44,585 nt of DNA from Sphingomonadales bacterium (GCA_018334165.1 JAGXTB010000080.1:1-44585); one strand, 5' to 3'; numbered from the stretch's first letter, positions 15,983 to 25,387 are shown. Notes: a model not told the origin generated them from the letters alone. Program-made: numbers and translations.

Positions 15983-16627
15983 ATGAAAATCAGTCGCTTC
16001 TCCTGCCTGCTGGCCAGCAGTGCCGTGATGAGCCTGGCGCTGTCCGGCTGCGCTGGCGGTGCGAGTGGTCCGCAGCTACCGCCAACGACGTTTGTGGCGA
16101 TGCAGGAAGGTCCGGGCGAGGATTACATCATCGGCCCGCTCGACGAACTGACCATCTTCGTCTGGCGCAACCCGGAACTCGGCGCAAAAGTACAGGTCCG
16201 GCCCGACGGGCGGATCACCACCCCGCTGATCACCGACATGCCGGCGGTTGGCAAGACGCCCAAGATGCTGGCCGACGACGTCACGCTGCAACTCTCGCAG
16301 TTCATTCAGGATCCGCTGGTTTCGGTGATCGTCAACAAGTTCTCGGGCACATACGGCCAACAGGTCCGCATCATCGGCGCGACCGGCAAGCCGGCCTCGC
16401 TGCCCTACAGGGCCAATATGACTGTCCTCGATGCGATGATCGCGGTCGGCGGGCTTGGTGAGTATGCCGCGGGCAACCGGGCCAAACTGATCCGCTTCGA
16501 CAAGGTTAGCGGCAAGCAGCAGGAATACTCGCTGCGGCTGAACGACTTGCTGCGCAAGGGCGATACCAAGGCCAACGTCATGCTGATGCCCGGCGACGTG
16601 ATCATCATCCCCGAAAGCCAGTTCTGA
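15983..16627 (+). CDS. XrtA-system polysaccharide export lipoprotein (Wza-like, TIGR03027)
   Basis: A 214-residue periplasmic/outer-membrane export protein. Seen: lipoprotein signal peptide ending LALSGC with the lipidated Cys at 23, the Poly_export domain (DYIIGPLDELTIFVWRNPEL through VIVNKFSGTYG, about 47-133) and a SLBB-like segment (QVRIIGATGKPASLPYRANM, about 134-153). It is shorter than E. coli Wza and matches the short export proteins of XrtA loci. It would form or line the outer-membrane exit path for the polysaccharide. It is first of the long rightward operon, 22 nt before the chain-length gene. Confidence 0.93.
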   Translation: MKISRFSCLLASSAVMSLALSGCAGGASGPQLPPTTFVAMQEGPGEDYIIGPLDELTIFVWRNPELGAKVQVRPDGRITTPLITDMPAVGKTPKMLADDVTLQLSQFIQDPLVSVIVNKFSGTYGQQVRIIGATGKPASLPYRANMTVLDAMIAVGGLGEYAAGNRAKLIRFDKVSGKQQEYSLRLNDLLRKGDTKANVMLMPGDVIIIPESQF

Positions 16628-16649
16628 GGAAGGGGCCCGGGGACCAGCA

Positions 16650-18170
16650 ATGACCAACATTTTCGACGAACTGCGCGCAGCGCTCTTCTCGGTCTGGCAC
16701 CGCCGCTGGCTGGCGCTGGCCGTGGCCTGGGGCCTGTGCCTGCTCGGTTGGCTGGCCGTGGCGATGGTGCCCAACAGCTATGAATCGAAGGCCCGGATCT
16801 TCGTCCAGCTGGACGACATGCTGGCCGACGTTACCGGCGTTCCCAGCAACACCAAGCGCGATATCGAACGGGTCCAGCAAACGCTGACCAGCGCGGTCAA
16901 TCTCGAAAAGGTCATCCGCGGCACGCCGATGGGGGCCAGCATTTCCAGCCCCAAGGAAATGGAAGCCGCGGTGCTTTCGCTGGGCAAGAAGATCAAGGTC
17001 GAAAACGACAAGGACAACCTGTTCACGATCACCGCGACATACGGCAACGGTTCCAATTCCGACGCGGCCAACGCCAAGATCGCCCAGGCGATAGTGCAGA
17101 AGCTGATCGACCTGTTCCGTGAGGAAAACCTCTCGGGCAATCGCGGCCAGGTCAACCAGTCGATGGACTTCATGGACCAGCAGCTGGCCGCGCGTCAGAA
17201 GGAACTGGATGTCGCCCAGCAGAAGAAGCTTGCCTACGAAGCGCAGAACCCCAGCCTTGCTGGCGGGGCCGGAGCGGCGGCACAGAAGCTGGAATCGATG
17301 CGGGCTGAACTGCGCGGTGTCGATGCCGACCTTTCGGCGGCGCAAAGCGCGCTCGCGGCGATCAATGGCCAGATTGCGGGTACTCCCCGGACGATTGCCG
17401 GGACCGGTTCGGTAGGCGGCGCACGCGGTGCGCTGGCCGATGCCCAGGCCCAGCTGAGCAGCCTGCGGGCACGCGGGCTCACCGAAAACCACCCTGACGT
17501 GATTGCCGCGCGCAATACGGTCAACGCTTTGCGCTCTGCTGCAGCGGCCGAAGGCGGCGGGCAGGTCGGCATGCCGAACCCTGCCTATACTTCGCTTGAA
17601 TCGATTCGTGCCGAGCGGCAGGCCAATGTCCAGTCGCTGTCGGCGCGCCGTGCGGCCCTGCAGGCCGAAGTCAGCACGCTGACCGCGCAGCAATTCTCGA
17701 ACCCCGCCGCTGCGGCCGAGTACCAGCAGATCGCCCGCGATTACGAGGTCCTCAAGACCAAATACGACGAGCTGGCCCGCCAGCGCGAGGAACTCAAGAT
17801 CCGCGGTTCGGTGGAAACCGAACACAACGCGGTCAAGTTTCAGGTGATCGATCCGCCGACCACCCCGCGTTCGCCGATCGCACCCAACCGGCCGCTGCTG
17901 CTGTTTGGCGTGTTGATCATGGGGCTGGGTGCCGGGGCCGCCACGGCCTTCGCGGTCAGCCAGCTGCGCTCGACGTTTGCCACTGCCGGCAAGCTCGAAA
18001 AGGCGCTCGGCCTGCCGGTACTCGGCTCGATTACCCAGGTGATGACTGATTCGGCGCGCCAGGTTCGCGCAAAGCGTTTGCGGTATTTCTACGCAGCCAG
18101 CGCGGCGCTGGGCGGGGTCTTCGCGATCCTGCTGACGATCGAGATCGTCCAGCGCGGCATGGTGGCGTGA
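16650..18170 (+). CDS. XrtA-system polysaccharide chain-length determinant (Wzz/GNVR, TIGR03007)
   Basis: A 506-residue inner-membrane polysaccharide co-polymerase. Seen: N-terminal membrane segment (about 20-40), Wzz-type periplasmic domain, a long Gln/Ala/Glu-rich coiled-coil region (about 170-400), the proline-rich IDPPTTPRSPIAPNRP motif before a second membrane helix (about 410-432), and a third hydrophobic helix near the C-terminus. Members control chain length and pair with the separate tyrosine kinase encoded next. Gap to the kinase gene is 10 nt. The frame is clean with no alternative start of interest. Confidence 0.94.
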   Translation: MTNIFDELRAALFSVWHRRWLALAVAWGLCLLGWLAVAMVPNSYESKARIFVQLDDMLADVTGVPSNTKRDIERVQQTLTSAVNLEKVIRGTPMGASISSPKEMEAAVLSLGKKIKVENDKDNLFTITATYGNGSNSDAANAKIAQAIVQKLIDLFREENLSGNRGQVNQSMDFMDQQLAARQKELDVAQQKKLAYEAQNPSLAGGAGAAAQKLESMRAELRGVDADLSAAQSALAAINGQIAGTPRTIAGTGSVGGARGALADAQAQLSSLRARGLTENHPDVIAARNTVNALRSAAAAEGGGQVGMPNPAYTSLESIRAERQANVQSLSARRAALQAEVSTLTAQQFSNPAAAAEYQQIARDYEVLKTKYDELARQREELKIRGSVETEHNAVKFQVIDPPTTPRSPIAPNRPLLLFGVLIMGLGAGAATAFAVSQLRSTFATAGKLEKALGLPVLGSITQVMTDSARQVRAKRLRYFYAASAALGGVFAILLTIEIVQRGMVA

Positions 18171-18180
18171 GGGGATTGTG

Positions 18181-19254
18181 ATGACTGAACAGACCAAGAT
18201 CCCCTTGCCAGACGAAGATGTGGCCAAGCCCCAAGGGCCCAGCCTGATCGAACGCGTGGTGCGCAATTACGACCTGGTCCGCCTGGCGCCTGCGCCAATC
18301 CCGGCCGATCTGGTGCCGCCTGCGTCTGCCCGCCGCCGCTATCGCCGCGCCGATGAGGCGGCCGAGGAGGCCGAAGTTACGCCGGTCAATGAACCGGTCG
18401 AAGCAGCACCCGAAGTGGTGGAGCCAGAAGTTGTCGCCAAGGCTCCCGTTCCTGCTCCTGCTCCTGCTCCTGTTAAGGCCAAGCCCCCGGTTCCGGCACT
18501 GAAGCCGGTCGAGTTCAAGGGCGAGCGGCTGCCGGTCAACCGCCAGGACTTGCGCGACCAGGGACTGATTGTCCCGGAGAGCAGTGTGACCGCGGTTCTG
18601 GAAGAGTTCCGGATCGTCAAGCGCCAGCTGCTCTACAATGCCGGCCACCTGGCCCAGCAGGGCATGGGTCCTGCGGCCCAGCGCGTGCTGATCTGCTCGC
18701 CGCATCCGGGCGAAGGCAAGAGCTTTACCGCGGTCAATCTCGCACTCGCAATCGCGGCCGAGAAGGAGAGCGAAGTGCTGCTGGTTGATGCCGACTTTGC
18801 CAAGCCTTCGGTGCTTTCGATGCTGGGGCTGCCGGGTGGACCAGGGCTGATGGATGCGCTGTCAAACCCCGACGTCGATGCCGCCGAATGCGTGATCGGT
18901 ACCGACATTCCGGGGCTGTGGGTTATGCCCGCGGGCAGCGCGACCGCATCGGACAGCGAATACCTGTCCTCCTCACGCACCCGCGACGTGCTCGACCGTT
19001 TGGTCCAGGGCGCGCCGAACCGTTTTGTGATTTTCGATTCCCCGCCCGCATTGGCCGCTTCACCGGCTGCGGAGCTGGCCAAATATGTTGGCCAGTCCGT
19101 GGTTGTCGCGCGCGCCGACCGGACTGGGGCTGGATCGCTGGAAGACGCGGTCTCGCTGCTTTCGGCCTGCCCGAACATCCAACTGCTTTTGAATGCCGTC
19201 CACTTCAGCCCGAGCGGTCGTCGCTTCGGCTCCTATTATGGATACGGAGGCTGA
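18181..19254 (+). CDS. XrtA-associated tyrosine autokinase (BY-kinase, TIGR03018)
   Basis: A 357-residue cytoplasmic bacterial tyrosine kinase. Seen: variable N-terminal part with a Pro/Ala/Val/Glu linker (about 60-110), Walker A HPGEGKS (175-181), Walker A' LLVDADFAKPS (200-210), Walker B FVIFDSPP, and a C-terminal tyrosine tail SYYGYGG. These are the BY-kinase hallmarks; it would cycle phosphorylation and interact with the chain-length protein to steer polymerisation and export. A GTG precedes the ATG (GTGATG at 18178); ATG 18181 is used. The linker DNA has four near-identical CCTGCT hexamers (18451-18474). Confidence 0.93.
   Translation: MTEQTKIPLPDEDVAKPQGPSLIERVVRNYDLVRLAPAPIPADLVPPASARRRYRRADEAAEEAEVTPVNEPVEAAPEVVEPEVVAKAPVPAPAPAPVKAKPPVPALKPVEFKGERLPVNRQDLRDQGLIVPESSVTAVLEEFRIVKRQLLYNAGHLAQQGMGPAAQRVLICSPHPGEGKSFTAVNLALAIAAEKESEVLLVDADFAKPSVLSMLGLPGGPGLMDALSNPDVDAAECVIGTDIPGLWVMPAGSATASDSEYLSSSRTRDVLDRLVQGAPNRFVIFDSPPALAASPAAELAKYVGQSVVVARADRTGAGSLEDAVSLLSACPNIQLLLNAVHFSPSGRRFGSYYGYGG
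18451..18474 (+). repeat. In-frame CCTGCT hexamer tandem repeat
   Basis: Four tandem copies (the last CCTGTT) encode alternating Pro-Ala in the kinase linker. Copy-number change would lengthen or shorten the linker without breaking the frame. Confidence 0.8.
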
Positions 19255-19256
19255 CC

Positions 19257-21002
19257 ATGAAGTCGCACCTCTTCTCGCGCTTTGCCGCGCTTACTGCCGG
19301 ACTGGCATTCTTCTTGCCCGGTATGGTTCACGCCCAGACCCTGCCTTACGGCGATGTCGCCGGTTCGGCCGGAGGCAGCGGCGACGAAGTCTCCGATGGC
19401 GAGGACAGCGGGGACGAGGGCACCGAGGATAACGGCGGTTCGCCGCACCTCAAGAAGGTCCACTTCACGCCCTATATCGAAGTGCAGCAGGTCGTCACCG
19501 CCGAGCTTTCGCCGGGCAATGACACGCTGACCTATTCGACCGTTGCGGTTGGTGCCGATGCCAATATCAGCGGCCGCAATTACAATGCCGGGATGGCAGT
19601 GCGCTATGAACGGCGCTTTGGCTGGGGCAGCAATGCCGGCAACGACGGCGATGTGATCAGCGGCATGGCCCGCGCCAGCGTCGCGGTTGTCCCGCGCTCG
19701 GTCTATATCGAGGGCGGCGCGATGGCTGCGCGGCTTGGCGCAGAAAACAACGGTTCGACCATCAACGGCCGGGATTTCGGTGACAGCGCGACCCAGGTCT
19801 ATGCCGCCTATGTCGGGCCTTCGGTTAAGACCCAGGCCGGCGACGTTTCGATCGAAGGCCACTACCGCTTCGGCTACAACAAGGTGACTACGCCCAACGC
19901 GGTTGCGATCGTACCCGGCCAGGGCGCGGTTGATCGCTATAGCGACGGCACGGTCCATGCCGCCCGGCTCCACATGGGCACCCGCCCGGGTGAACCGCTG
20001 CCGGTGGGCGTCGGGGTTGGCGCTGGCTGGCTGCGCGAGGATTCGTCGAACCTGGATCAGCGCGTCGATGACAAGAATGTGCGCGGCGACGTCACTCTGC
20101 CGATCGGCAGCAGCCTCGCGCTGGTGGGCGGCGTTGGCTATGAAGACGTCAAGGTTTCGCACCGCGACGCACTGATCGATCCGATTACGCTCCTCCCGGT
20201 CGTGGACAGCAATGGCCAGTACGTCACCGACAAGAGCCAGCCGCGCCAGATTGCCTATGAAAGCGAAGGCTTGATCTGGGATGCCGGGGTCATCTGGCGG
20301 CCCAGCAAGCGCACTGCACTGGAGGCCCATGTCGGGCGCCGCTATGGTTCGACCACCTATTTCGGCAGCTTCGCCTATGCGCCCAGCGCGCGCAGCAGCC
20401 TGAACATTTCGGTCTATGACAATGTCACCGGCTTTGGCGGGCGGCTCAACAAGAGCCTGGCCGACATGCCGACTGACTTCCAGGGCATCCAGAACCCGCT
20501 GACCGGTGGTCTCAGCACCTGTGTGGCCGCTGTGGCTGAAGCAGGGGCAAGCGGCGGGACCTGCCTGAACGGCGCGCTGGCCTCGATCCGTTCGTCGGTA
20601 TTCCGCGGGCGCGGGGCCATCGCCAGCTTCAATGTCAGAGGCAATTCGCTGCAGTACGGGATCGGCGCCGGTTATGACCGCCGCAAGTTCATCGCTGCAC
20701 CGGGCACTGTCTTGGCTGTGGCCAATGGCCTGATCGACGAGAACTACTGGGTGGCCGCCTATTTGAACGGCCGGATCGATCGAAACTCCAGCTTTGGCAC
20801 CAATGTCTATGCCAACTGGTACCAAAGCGGAGATGCCTTGGCTGGCGATACCAGCTCGGTTGGGGCATCGGCATCCTATTATCGCACGCTTGCGCGCAAT
20901 CTGACCGCTAGGCTGGCCGTAGGGATCAACGGGGTCAACCGCGAGCAGCTTGAGGATTACTGGTCGGCTTCGGCGCTGGCCGGTGTCCGCCTGTCGTTCT
21001 GA
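19257..21002 (+). CDS. PEP-CTERM/XrtA-associated outer-membrane beta-barrel protein (TIGR03016-like)
   Basis: A 581-residue predicted outer-membrane protein. Seen: signal peptide with probable cleavage after VHA (residue 26), an acidic Gly/Asp/Glu stretch (about 33-62), then alternating hydrophobic strands over the rest and a C-terminal ALAGVRLSF ending in Phe, the usual barrel insertion signal. Position between kinase and ATPase is conserved in XrtA loci. It probably serves in outer-membrane passage of the polysaccharide, but no mechanism is established. The upstream frame extension to 18888 overlaps the kinase gene and is not used; 2 nt separate the two genes. Confidence 0.9.
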   Translation: MKSHLFSRFAALTAGLAFFLPGMVHAQTLPYGDVAGSAGGSGDEVSDGEDSGDEGTEDNGGSPHLKKVHFTPYIEVQQVVTAELSPGNDTLTYSTVAVGADANISGRNYNAGMAVRYERRFGWGSNAGNDGDVISGMARASVAVVPRSVYIEGGAMAARLGAENNGSTINGRDFGDSATQVYAAYVGPSVKTQAGDVSIEGHYRFGYNKVTTPNAVAIVPGQGAVDRYSDGTVHAARLHMGTRPGEPLPVGVGVGAGWLREDSSNLDQRVDDKNVRGDVTLPIGSSLALVGGVGYEDVKVSHRDALIDPITLLPVVDSNGQYVTDKSQPRQIAYESEGLIWDAGVIWRPSKRTALEAHVGRRYGSTTYFGSFAYAPSARSSLNISVYDNVTGFGGRLNKSLADMPTDFQGIQNPLTGGLSTCVAAVAEAGASGGTCLNGALASIRSSVFRGRGAIASFNVRGNSLQYGIGAGYDRRKFIAAPGTVLAVANGLIDENYWVAAYLNGRIDRNSSFGTNVYANWYQSGDALAGDTSSVGASASYYRTLARNLTARLAVGINGVNREQLEDYWSASALAGVRLSF

Positions 21003-21026
21003 GCCTGATTTTCGGGGGTACTTGTA

Positions 21027-22187
21027 ATGTTCAACGATTTCTACGGGCTCACCGGACGGCCGTTCCAGCTTACGCCGGACCCGACCTTCTATTTTGAGAG
21101 CCTGACGCACCGCAAGGCGCTGTCGTACCTTTCGTACGGGCTGGCCCAGGGCGAAGGTTTCGTGGTGATCACGGGCGAAGTCGGCGCGGGTAAGTCCATG
21201 CTGGTTGCGCACTTGATGGCCACAATCGACCCGGCGCGGCTGACCGCAGCGCAGATCGTCACCAGCAAGCTCGACGGCGAAGAACTGGTCCATGTCGTCG
21301 CGCAAGCCTTCGGGCTGATCGTCGATGGCCATGACAAGGCCAGCGCGCTTGGCGCGATCGAAGCCTTCCTGCATGACGAGGCCCGCGCGGGCCGCCGCTG
21401 CCTGCTGGTGGTCGATGAGAGCCAGAACCTTGAGCTTGAAGCGCTGGAAGAGCTGCGCATGCTGTCCAACTTCCAGCTGGGCGCGCACCCGCTGCTGCAA
21501 ACGCTGCTGCTGGGTCAGCCGGAATTCCGCGACACGATCCAGGAGCACCCGCAGCTGGAGCAACTGCGCCAACGCGTGATCGCTGCGCACCACCTCGAAG
21601 CGATGGAGCTGGGCGAAATCCAGCCCTATATCGAACACCGCCTGAAATGCGTGGGCTGGACCGGCAATCCCAAGTTCGACCAGCGGGTCTATACCGAGCT
21701 TTACGAAGCCTCGGGCGGCGTGCCGCGCCGGATCAACCAGATCTGCAACCGGCTGATGATGCTGGGCGCGGTCGATCAGCGCAGCCGGATCGACGGCGCG
21801 ATGCTCAGCCAGGTGCTCGAAGAGCTTGAGCTGGATGGTACGATGCAGCTCAACAAGCCGGCCAAGGCCGAACCGGTCGCTGAAGCGCCGGTGGCTGCTC
21901 CGGTGCCGGTCGATGCGGTTGCCCTGGCTCAGCTTCAGGCCATGCTGGCTGAACGCGACGCCCAGATTGCCGAGCTTCAGCAAGCGGTTATCGAACTGGC
22001 CAACGAACAGGAAGCTGCGCCAGCGGCTACTGTGGATCCTTCGCAGGCCGCCGCACTGGCAGCGATCGAAGCCAAGCTCTCGGCTTTCGAAACCAAGATG
22101 CTCGAGCAGGAACGCACGATCCGTCACACGCTGACCATGCTGATCGAGTGGATCGAGGCCGACGACGCCAGCCGCGCGGCGGCCTGA
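21027..22187 (+). CDS. XrtA-associated AAA ATPase (TIGR03015, ExeA/GspA-like)
   Basis: A 386-residue cytoplasmic ATPase. Seen: FYGLTGRPFQLTPDP at the start (a family signature), Walker A GEVGAGKS (50-57), Walker B VVDESQNL (128-135), and sensor-region RQRVIAAHHL. After about residue 280 a Val/Ala/Pro linker leads to a coiled-coil-like helix (about 290-375) rich in Gln, Glu and Ala. ExeA-like ATPases help assemble or energise envelope transport machines; here it presumably serves polysaccharide secretion. 24 nt after the outer-membrane gene and 22 nt before the deacetylase. Confidence 0.92.
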   Translation: MFNDFYGLTGRPFQLTPDPTFYFESLTHRKALSYLSYGLAQGEGFVVITGEVGAGKSMLVAHLMATIDPARLTAAQIVTSKLDGEELVHVVAQAFGLIVDGHDKASALGAIEAFLHDEARAGRRCLLVVDESQNLELEALEELRMLSNFQLGAHPLLQTLLLGQPEFRDTIQEHPQLEQLRQRVIAAHHLEAMELGEIQPYIEHRLKCVGWTGNPKFDQRVYTELYEASGGVPRRINQICNRLMMLGAVDQRSRIDGAMLSQVLEELELDGTMQLNKPAKAEPVAEAPVAAPVPVDAVALAQLQAMLAERDAQIAELQQAVIELANEQEAAPAATVDPSQAAALAAIEAKLSAFETKMLEQERTIRHTLTMLIEWIEADDASRAAA

Positions 22188-22209
22188 GCCAAGGAGGCTT
22201 GAGAGGACG

Positions 22210-23079
22210 ATGTCCGAGCAGATCGTCAACGGCCTTTCGGTTGATGTCGAAGACTGGTTCCAGGTCGGCGCGTTCGAAGGCGTGATCGACCGGGCAAGCT
22301 GGGATTCGCTGGGCAGCCGGGTTGAGGACAATTGCCTGGCAATCCTCGACATGTTCGCCCGCGCCGACGTCAAGGCGACCTTCTTCACGCTGGGCTGGGT
22401 CGCCGAACGCCACGGACCGCTGATGCGCCGGATCGTCGAAGCTGGGCACGAGCTGGCCAGCCACGGATGGGATCACGAACGCGTGTTCCGGTTCGACAAG
22501 GCGAGCTTCGCCGCCGATCTCGAGCGCAGCCGCAAGGTTCTGGAAGACGCTTCAGGCGTGCGGATCACCGGCTACCGCGCACCCAGTTTCTCGATCGATC
22601 AGCGCACCCCCTGGGCCTATATGGCGCTGCACGAACAGGGCTTTGAATACAGCTCCTCGGTCGCACCGATTGTCCACGATCACTATGGCTGGCGCGAGGC
22701 TCCGCGCTTTGCGTTCAAGCCTTTGCCGTGGAGCGACCTGGTCGAAATCCCGGTCACCACCGCGCATTTCGCCGGACGCCGCCTGGCCGCCGGGGGAGGG
22801 GGCTTCTTCCGGGTCCTGCCCTATGGCTTTTCGCGCTGGGCGATCCGCCAGGTCAACACCAAGGATCAGCGTCCGGCGGTGTTCTATTTCCATCCCTGGG
22901 AAATCGACCCCAACCAGCCGCGCGTCCCCAATGCCTCGATGCGTTCGCGGGTGCGGCACTATACCAACCTTTCGGTCATGGCCCGAAAGCTGGAGCAACT
23001 GGTCGGCGAATTCGCCTGGGGCCGGATGGACCTCTTGGCGCACCGCGAAGCGCAGCGCGCGGTGGAGCTGGCGGCGTGA
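22210..23079 (+). CDS. XrtA-system polysaccharide deacetylase (TIGR03006, NodB domain)
   Basis: A 289-residue carbohydrate esterase family 4-type deacetylase. Seen: catalytic/metal Asp in LSVDVEDWF (Asp 12, Asp 15), metal-binding SHGWDH (His 85, His 89), YRAPSFS (about 121-127) and HPWEID (about 232-237). No signal peptide is apparent, so it probably acts on lipid-linked or cytoplasmic sugar intermediates, or is exported in some other way. It removes N-acetyl (or O-acetyl) groups from the polymer. GTGA overlap (23076-23079) with the FemAB gene. Confidence 0.94.
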   Translation: MSEQIVNGLSVDVEDWFQVGAFEGVIDRASWDSLGSRVEDNCLAILDMFARADVKATFFTLGWVAERHGPLMRRIVEAGHELASHGWDHERVFRFDKASFAADLERSRKVLEDASGVRITGYRAPSFSIDQRTPWAYMALHEQGFEYSSSVAPIVHDHYGWREAPRFAFKPLPWSDLVEIPVTTAHFAGRRLAAGGGGFFRVLPYGFSRWAIRQVNTKDQRPAVFYFHPWEIDPNQPRVPNASMRSRVRHYTNLSVMARKLEQLVGEFAWGRMDLLAHREAQRAVELAA

Positions 23080-24152
23080 ATGCCCCGTTTCGCCCTTCAA
23101 CGCTGACTGTCCGCACGGCAAGTGTCTCCGATCCGGATGAATTGCGGCGGATCGAAGCCTATGTCGCCGCGCAGGACGAAGGTACTGCCTTTCACCGCCC
23201 GGCCTGGCTGCTGGGCGCTGCCCAAGGGACCGGCAATCGCGCCCTTGCACTGGTGGCCGAGCGCGGGCACGAACTGGCCGGCTATGTCCCGCTGACTGAG
23301 GTCCACTCGCCGTTGTTCGGGCGGGTCCTGGCCTCAAGCGGGTTCGGGGTTGGCGGCGGCATGCTGGTCAGCGACCCGCGCGATGCCAAGGCCTTGTTCG
23401 CGGCGCTCGAAGAATTGGCGCTGCGCCGACATTGCCCGGCGATTGAGCTGCGCGGGGGGACCTTGCCGGTGCGCCGCGCTGGCTGGGCGATCAAGCAGGA
23501 TTCGCATTGCGGTTTCGTCCGCTCACTGGCCGCCGACGACGAAGCCGAGCTGCTCCAGATCCCGCGCAAGCAACGTGCCGAGGTGCGCAAGGGGCTGGCG
23601 AACGACCTTCAAGTCACTATCGGCAGCGCCGAAAGCGATCGCCGTGCGCACTATGCCGTCTATGCCGAAAGTGTCCGCAACCTGGGCACTCCGGTATTCC
23701 CGCGCAGTCTGTTCGACCGTGTGCTCGATCGGTTTGGCAACGAAGCGGATATTCTGACTGTCTGGCACCAGGGCAAGCCGGTCTCCTCGGTGCTCTCGCT
23801 GTACCACAAGGGCGATGTCATGCCCTATTGGGGCGGCGGCACCTGGGACGCCCGGCGGCTGCGCGCCAATGACCGGATGTATTTCGAACTGATGCTCCAC
23901 GCCCGCCGGCGCGGCTGCCAGCGGTTCGATTTTGGCCGTTCGAAAACCCATTCGGGCGCCTACGACTTCAAACGCAACTGGGGTTTCGAGCCCGAGCCGC
24001 TGTCCTACGCGGTCTGGACTGCCCCTGGCCACGAGGCCCGCGATGCCGATCCGACCAGCGCCAAGCACGCCCTGCTGATCGCGGCCTGGAAGCGGCTGCC
24101 GCTGCGTCTGGCCAACTTGCTGGGTCCACATATTTCGCGTGGCCTCGGGTAA
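23076..24152 (+). CDS. FemAB family XrtA/PEP-CTERM system-associated protein (TIGR03019)
   Basis: A 358-residue FemAB-type acyl/aminoacyl transferase. GTG 23076 is required because the nearby ATG at 23080 is out of frame; GTG overlaps the deacetylase stop. Seen: FHRPAWLLGAA (about 35-45), KQRAEVRKGLAND (substrate-grip region), GKPVSSVLSLYHKGDVMPYWGGG and FDFGRSKTHSGAYDFKRNWGFEP, both typical of the PEP-CTERM FemAB family. It may add an acyl or aminoacyl group to an amino sugar exposed by the neighbouring deacetylase; this is inferred from gene order. The downstream glycosyltransferase overlaps by TAATG. Confidence 0.92.
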   Translation: MNAPFRPSTLTVRTASVSDPDELRRIEAYVAAQDEGTAFHRPAWLLGAAQGTGNRALALVAERGHELAGYVPLTEVHSPLFGRVLASSGFGVGGGMLVSDPRDAKALFAALEELALRRHCPAIELRGGTLPVRRAGWAIKQDSHCGFVRSLAADDEAELLQIPRKQRAEVRKGLANDLQVTIGSAESDRRAHYAVYAESVRNLGTPVFPRSLFDRVLDRFGNEADILTVWHQGKPVSSVLSLYHKGDVMPYWGGGTWDARRLRANDRMYFELMLHARRRGCQRFDFGRSKTHSGAYDFKRNWGFEPEPLSYAVWTAPGHEARDADPTSAKHALLIAAWKRLPLRLANLLGPHISRGLG

Positions 24153-25387
24153 TGGGCGAGATCCTGTTCCTGGCGCACCGGATGCCGTTTCCGCCCAACC
24201 GCGGAGACAAGATCCGTTCGCACCATGTGCTCAGGCACCTGGCCGAATTGGCTCCGGTCCATGTCGCCACATTCGCCGATGACGATGCCGACCTGGCCGC
24301 AGAGGGCGAATTGTCTGCACTGGCCGCCAGCCATTGCCTGGTGCGCCGCGACAAGTCGCTGGTTCGCGCCGGGATCGAGGCACTGGTCAAAGGCAAGCCG
24401 GTCAGCCTGACCGCGTTCCACCATCCCGCACTTGCAGCCGATGTCCGCAGGGTGCTGGCCGAGCGCCCGATCGACACGATCTATGCCTTCTCGGGGCAGA
24501 TGGGTCAGTACATCCCTGACAGTTTCACCGGCCGCGTGCTGTTCGATTTCGTCGATGTCGATTCGGCCAAGTTCGAGGCCTATGCGACAAGCGGCAGCTT
24601 CCCGCGCAGCTGGATCGACGCGCGCGAAGGGCGCTTGCTAGGTGCCGAGGAAGCCCGGCTCGCCCGCCTCAGCCAGGCCAGCCTGCTGGTCTCGAACGAG
24701 GAGGCCGCGCTGTTTCGCGCCCGTCTCTCGCCCCAGGATCGCGCCACTTGCGATGTCCGCGCGCTGCGCAACGGGATCGACAGCCGCTTTTTCGACCGCG
24801 CCCTGGTCCGTCCGGCGCCCGCGATGCTCGATTGCGGCGGGCCGCGGATGATCCTCACCGGGCAGATGGACTATGCCCCCAACATTGCCGCCGCCGAACG
24901 CGCGATTGAGCGGATCCTGCCGCTGGTGCGCGAACAGTTCCCCGATGCCAGCTTCCACGTGGTCGGACGCAGCGCACCCGATACGCTGCTGGCCAGCCAC
25001 GGACAGGGCGGGGCCTATGTCTGGGGCGGGGTTGATGACATTCGCGAATGGCTCGCCGCTGCCGATCTGGCGCTGGTTCCGCTGGAACTGGCGCGCGGGG
25101 TGCAGAACAAGGTGCTTGAGGCGATGGCCATGGCCATGCCGGTGGTGCTGACCCCCGGCGCCGCAACCGGAATAGGCGGAATCGACGCGCGCCACTATGC
25201 CGTGGCCGAAAGCGATATCGCCCTGGCTGAACGCGCCATTGCGCTGCTGGGAGATCACGATCATTGCTGGGCAATGGGCCTCGAAGCGCGCCGCTTCGTC
25301 GTCGACGGGATGAGCTGGCAGGCGACGCTTGCGCCGCTCGCTGCGATGCTGGGTCTTGCCGAAAGCACCACGCGCCATGCTGCCTGA
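24152..25387 (+). CDS. XrtA-associated glycosyltransferase (TIGR03087 stp1-like, GT4 family)
   Basis: A 411-residue GT-B-fold glycosyltransferase. Seen: LAHRMPFPPNRGDKIRSHH at residues 7-25 (the signature of XrtA sugar transferase 1), FVDVDSAKF near residue 134, MILTGQMDYAPN opening the C-terminal Rossmann half, VWGGVDDIREWLAAADLALVPLELARGVQNKVLEAMAM (donor-binding EX7E-like region) and the C-terminal helix. It would add a sugar during repeat-unit assembly at the inner membrane; donor and acceptor are unknown. It starts on the last base of the FemAB stop. Confidence 0.93.
   Translation: MGEILFLAHRMPFPPNRGDKIRSHHVLRHLAELAPVHVATFADDDADLAAEGELSALAASHCLVRRDKSLVRAGIEALVKGKPVSLTAFHHPALAADVRRVLAERPIDTIYAFSGQMGQYIPDSFTGRVLFDFVDVDSAKFEAYATSGSFPRSWIDAREGRLLGAEEARLARLSQASLLVSNEEAALFRARLSPQDRATCDVRALRNGIDSRFFDRALVRPAPAMLDCGGPRMILTGQMDYAPNIAAAERAIERILPLVREQFPDASFHVVGRSAPDTLLASHGQGGAYVWGGVDDIREWLAAADLALVPLELARGVQNKVLEAMAMAMPVVLTPGAATGIGGIDARHYAVAESDIALAERAIALLGDHDHCWAMGLEARRFVVDGMSWQATLAPLAAMLGLAESTTRHAA

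Noticed and set aside
16605..18266. Minus-strand 553-codon frame opposite the chain-length gene
   Set aside because: Antisense shadow of a clear Wzz-family gene; no motifs and no ribosome-binding site.
19236..22388. Very long minus-strand open frame (1050 codons) opposite the outer-membrane protein, ATPase and deacetylase genes
   Set aside because: It is the antisense of three well-supported genes with family motifs. It has no recognisable domain and an odd composition rich in His, Arg and Gln, the usual effect of high GC on the opposite frame.
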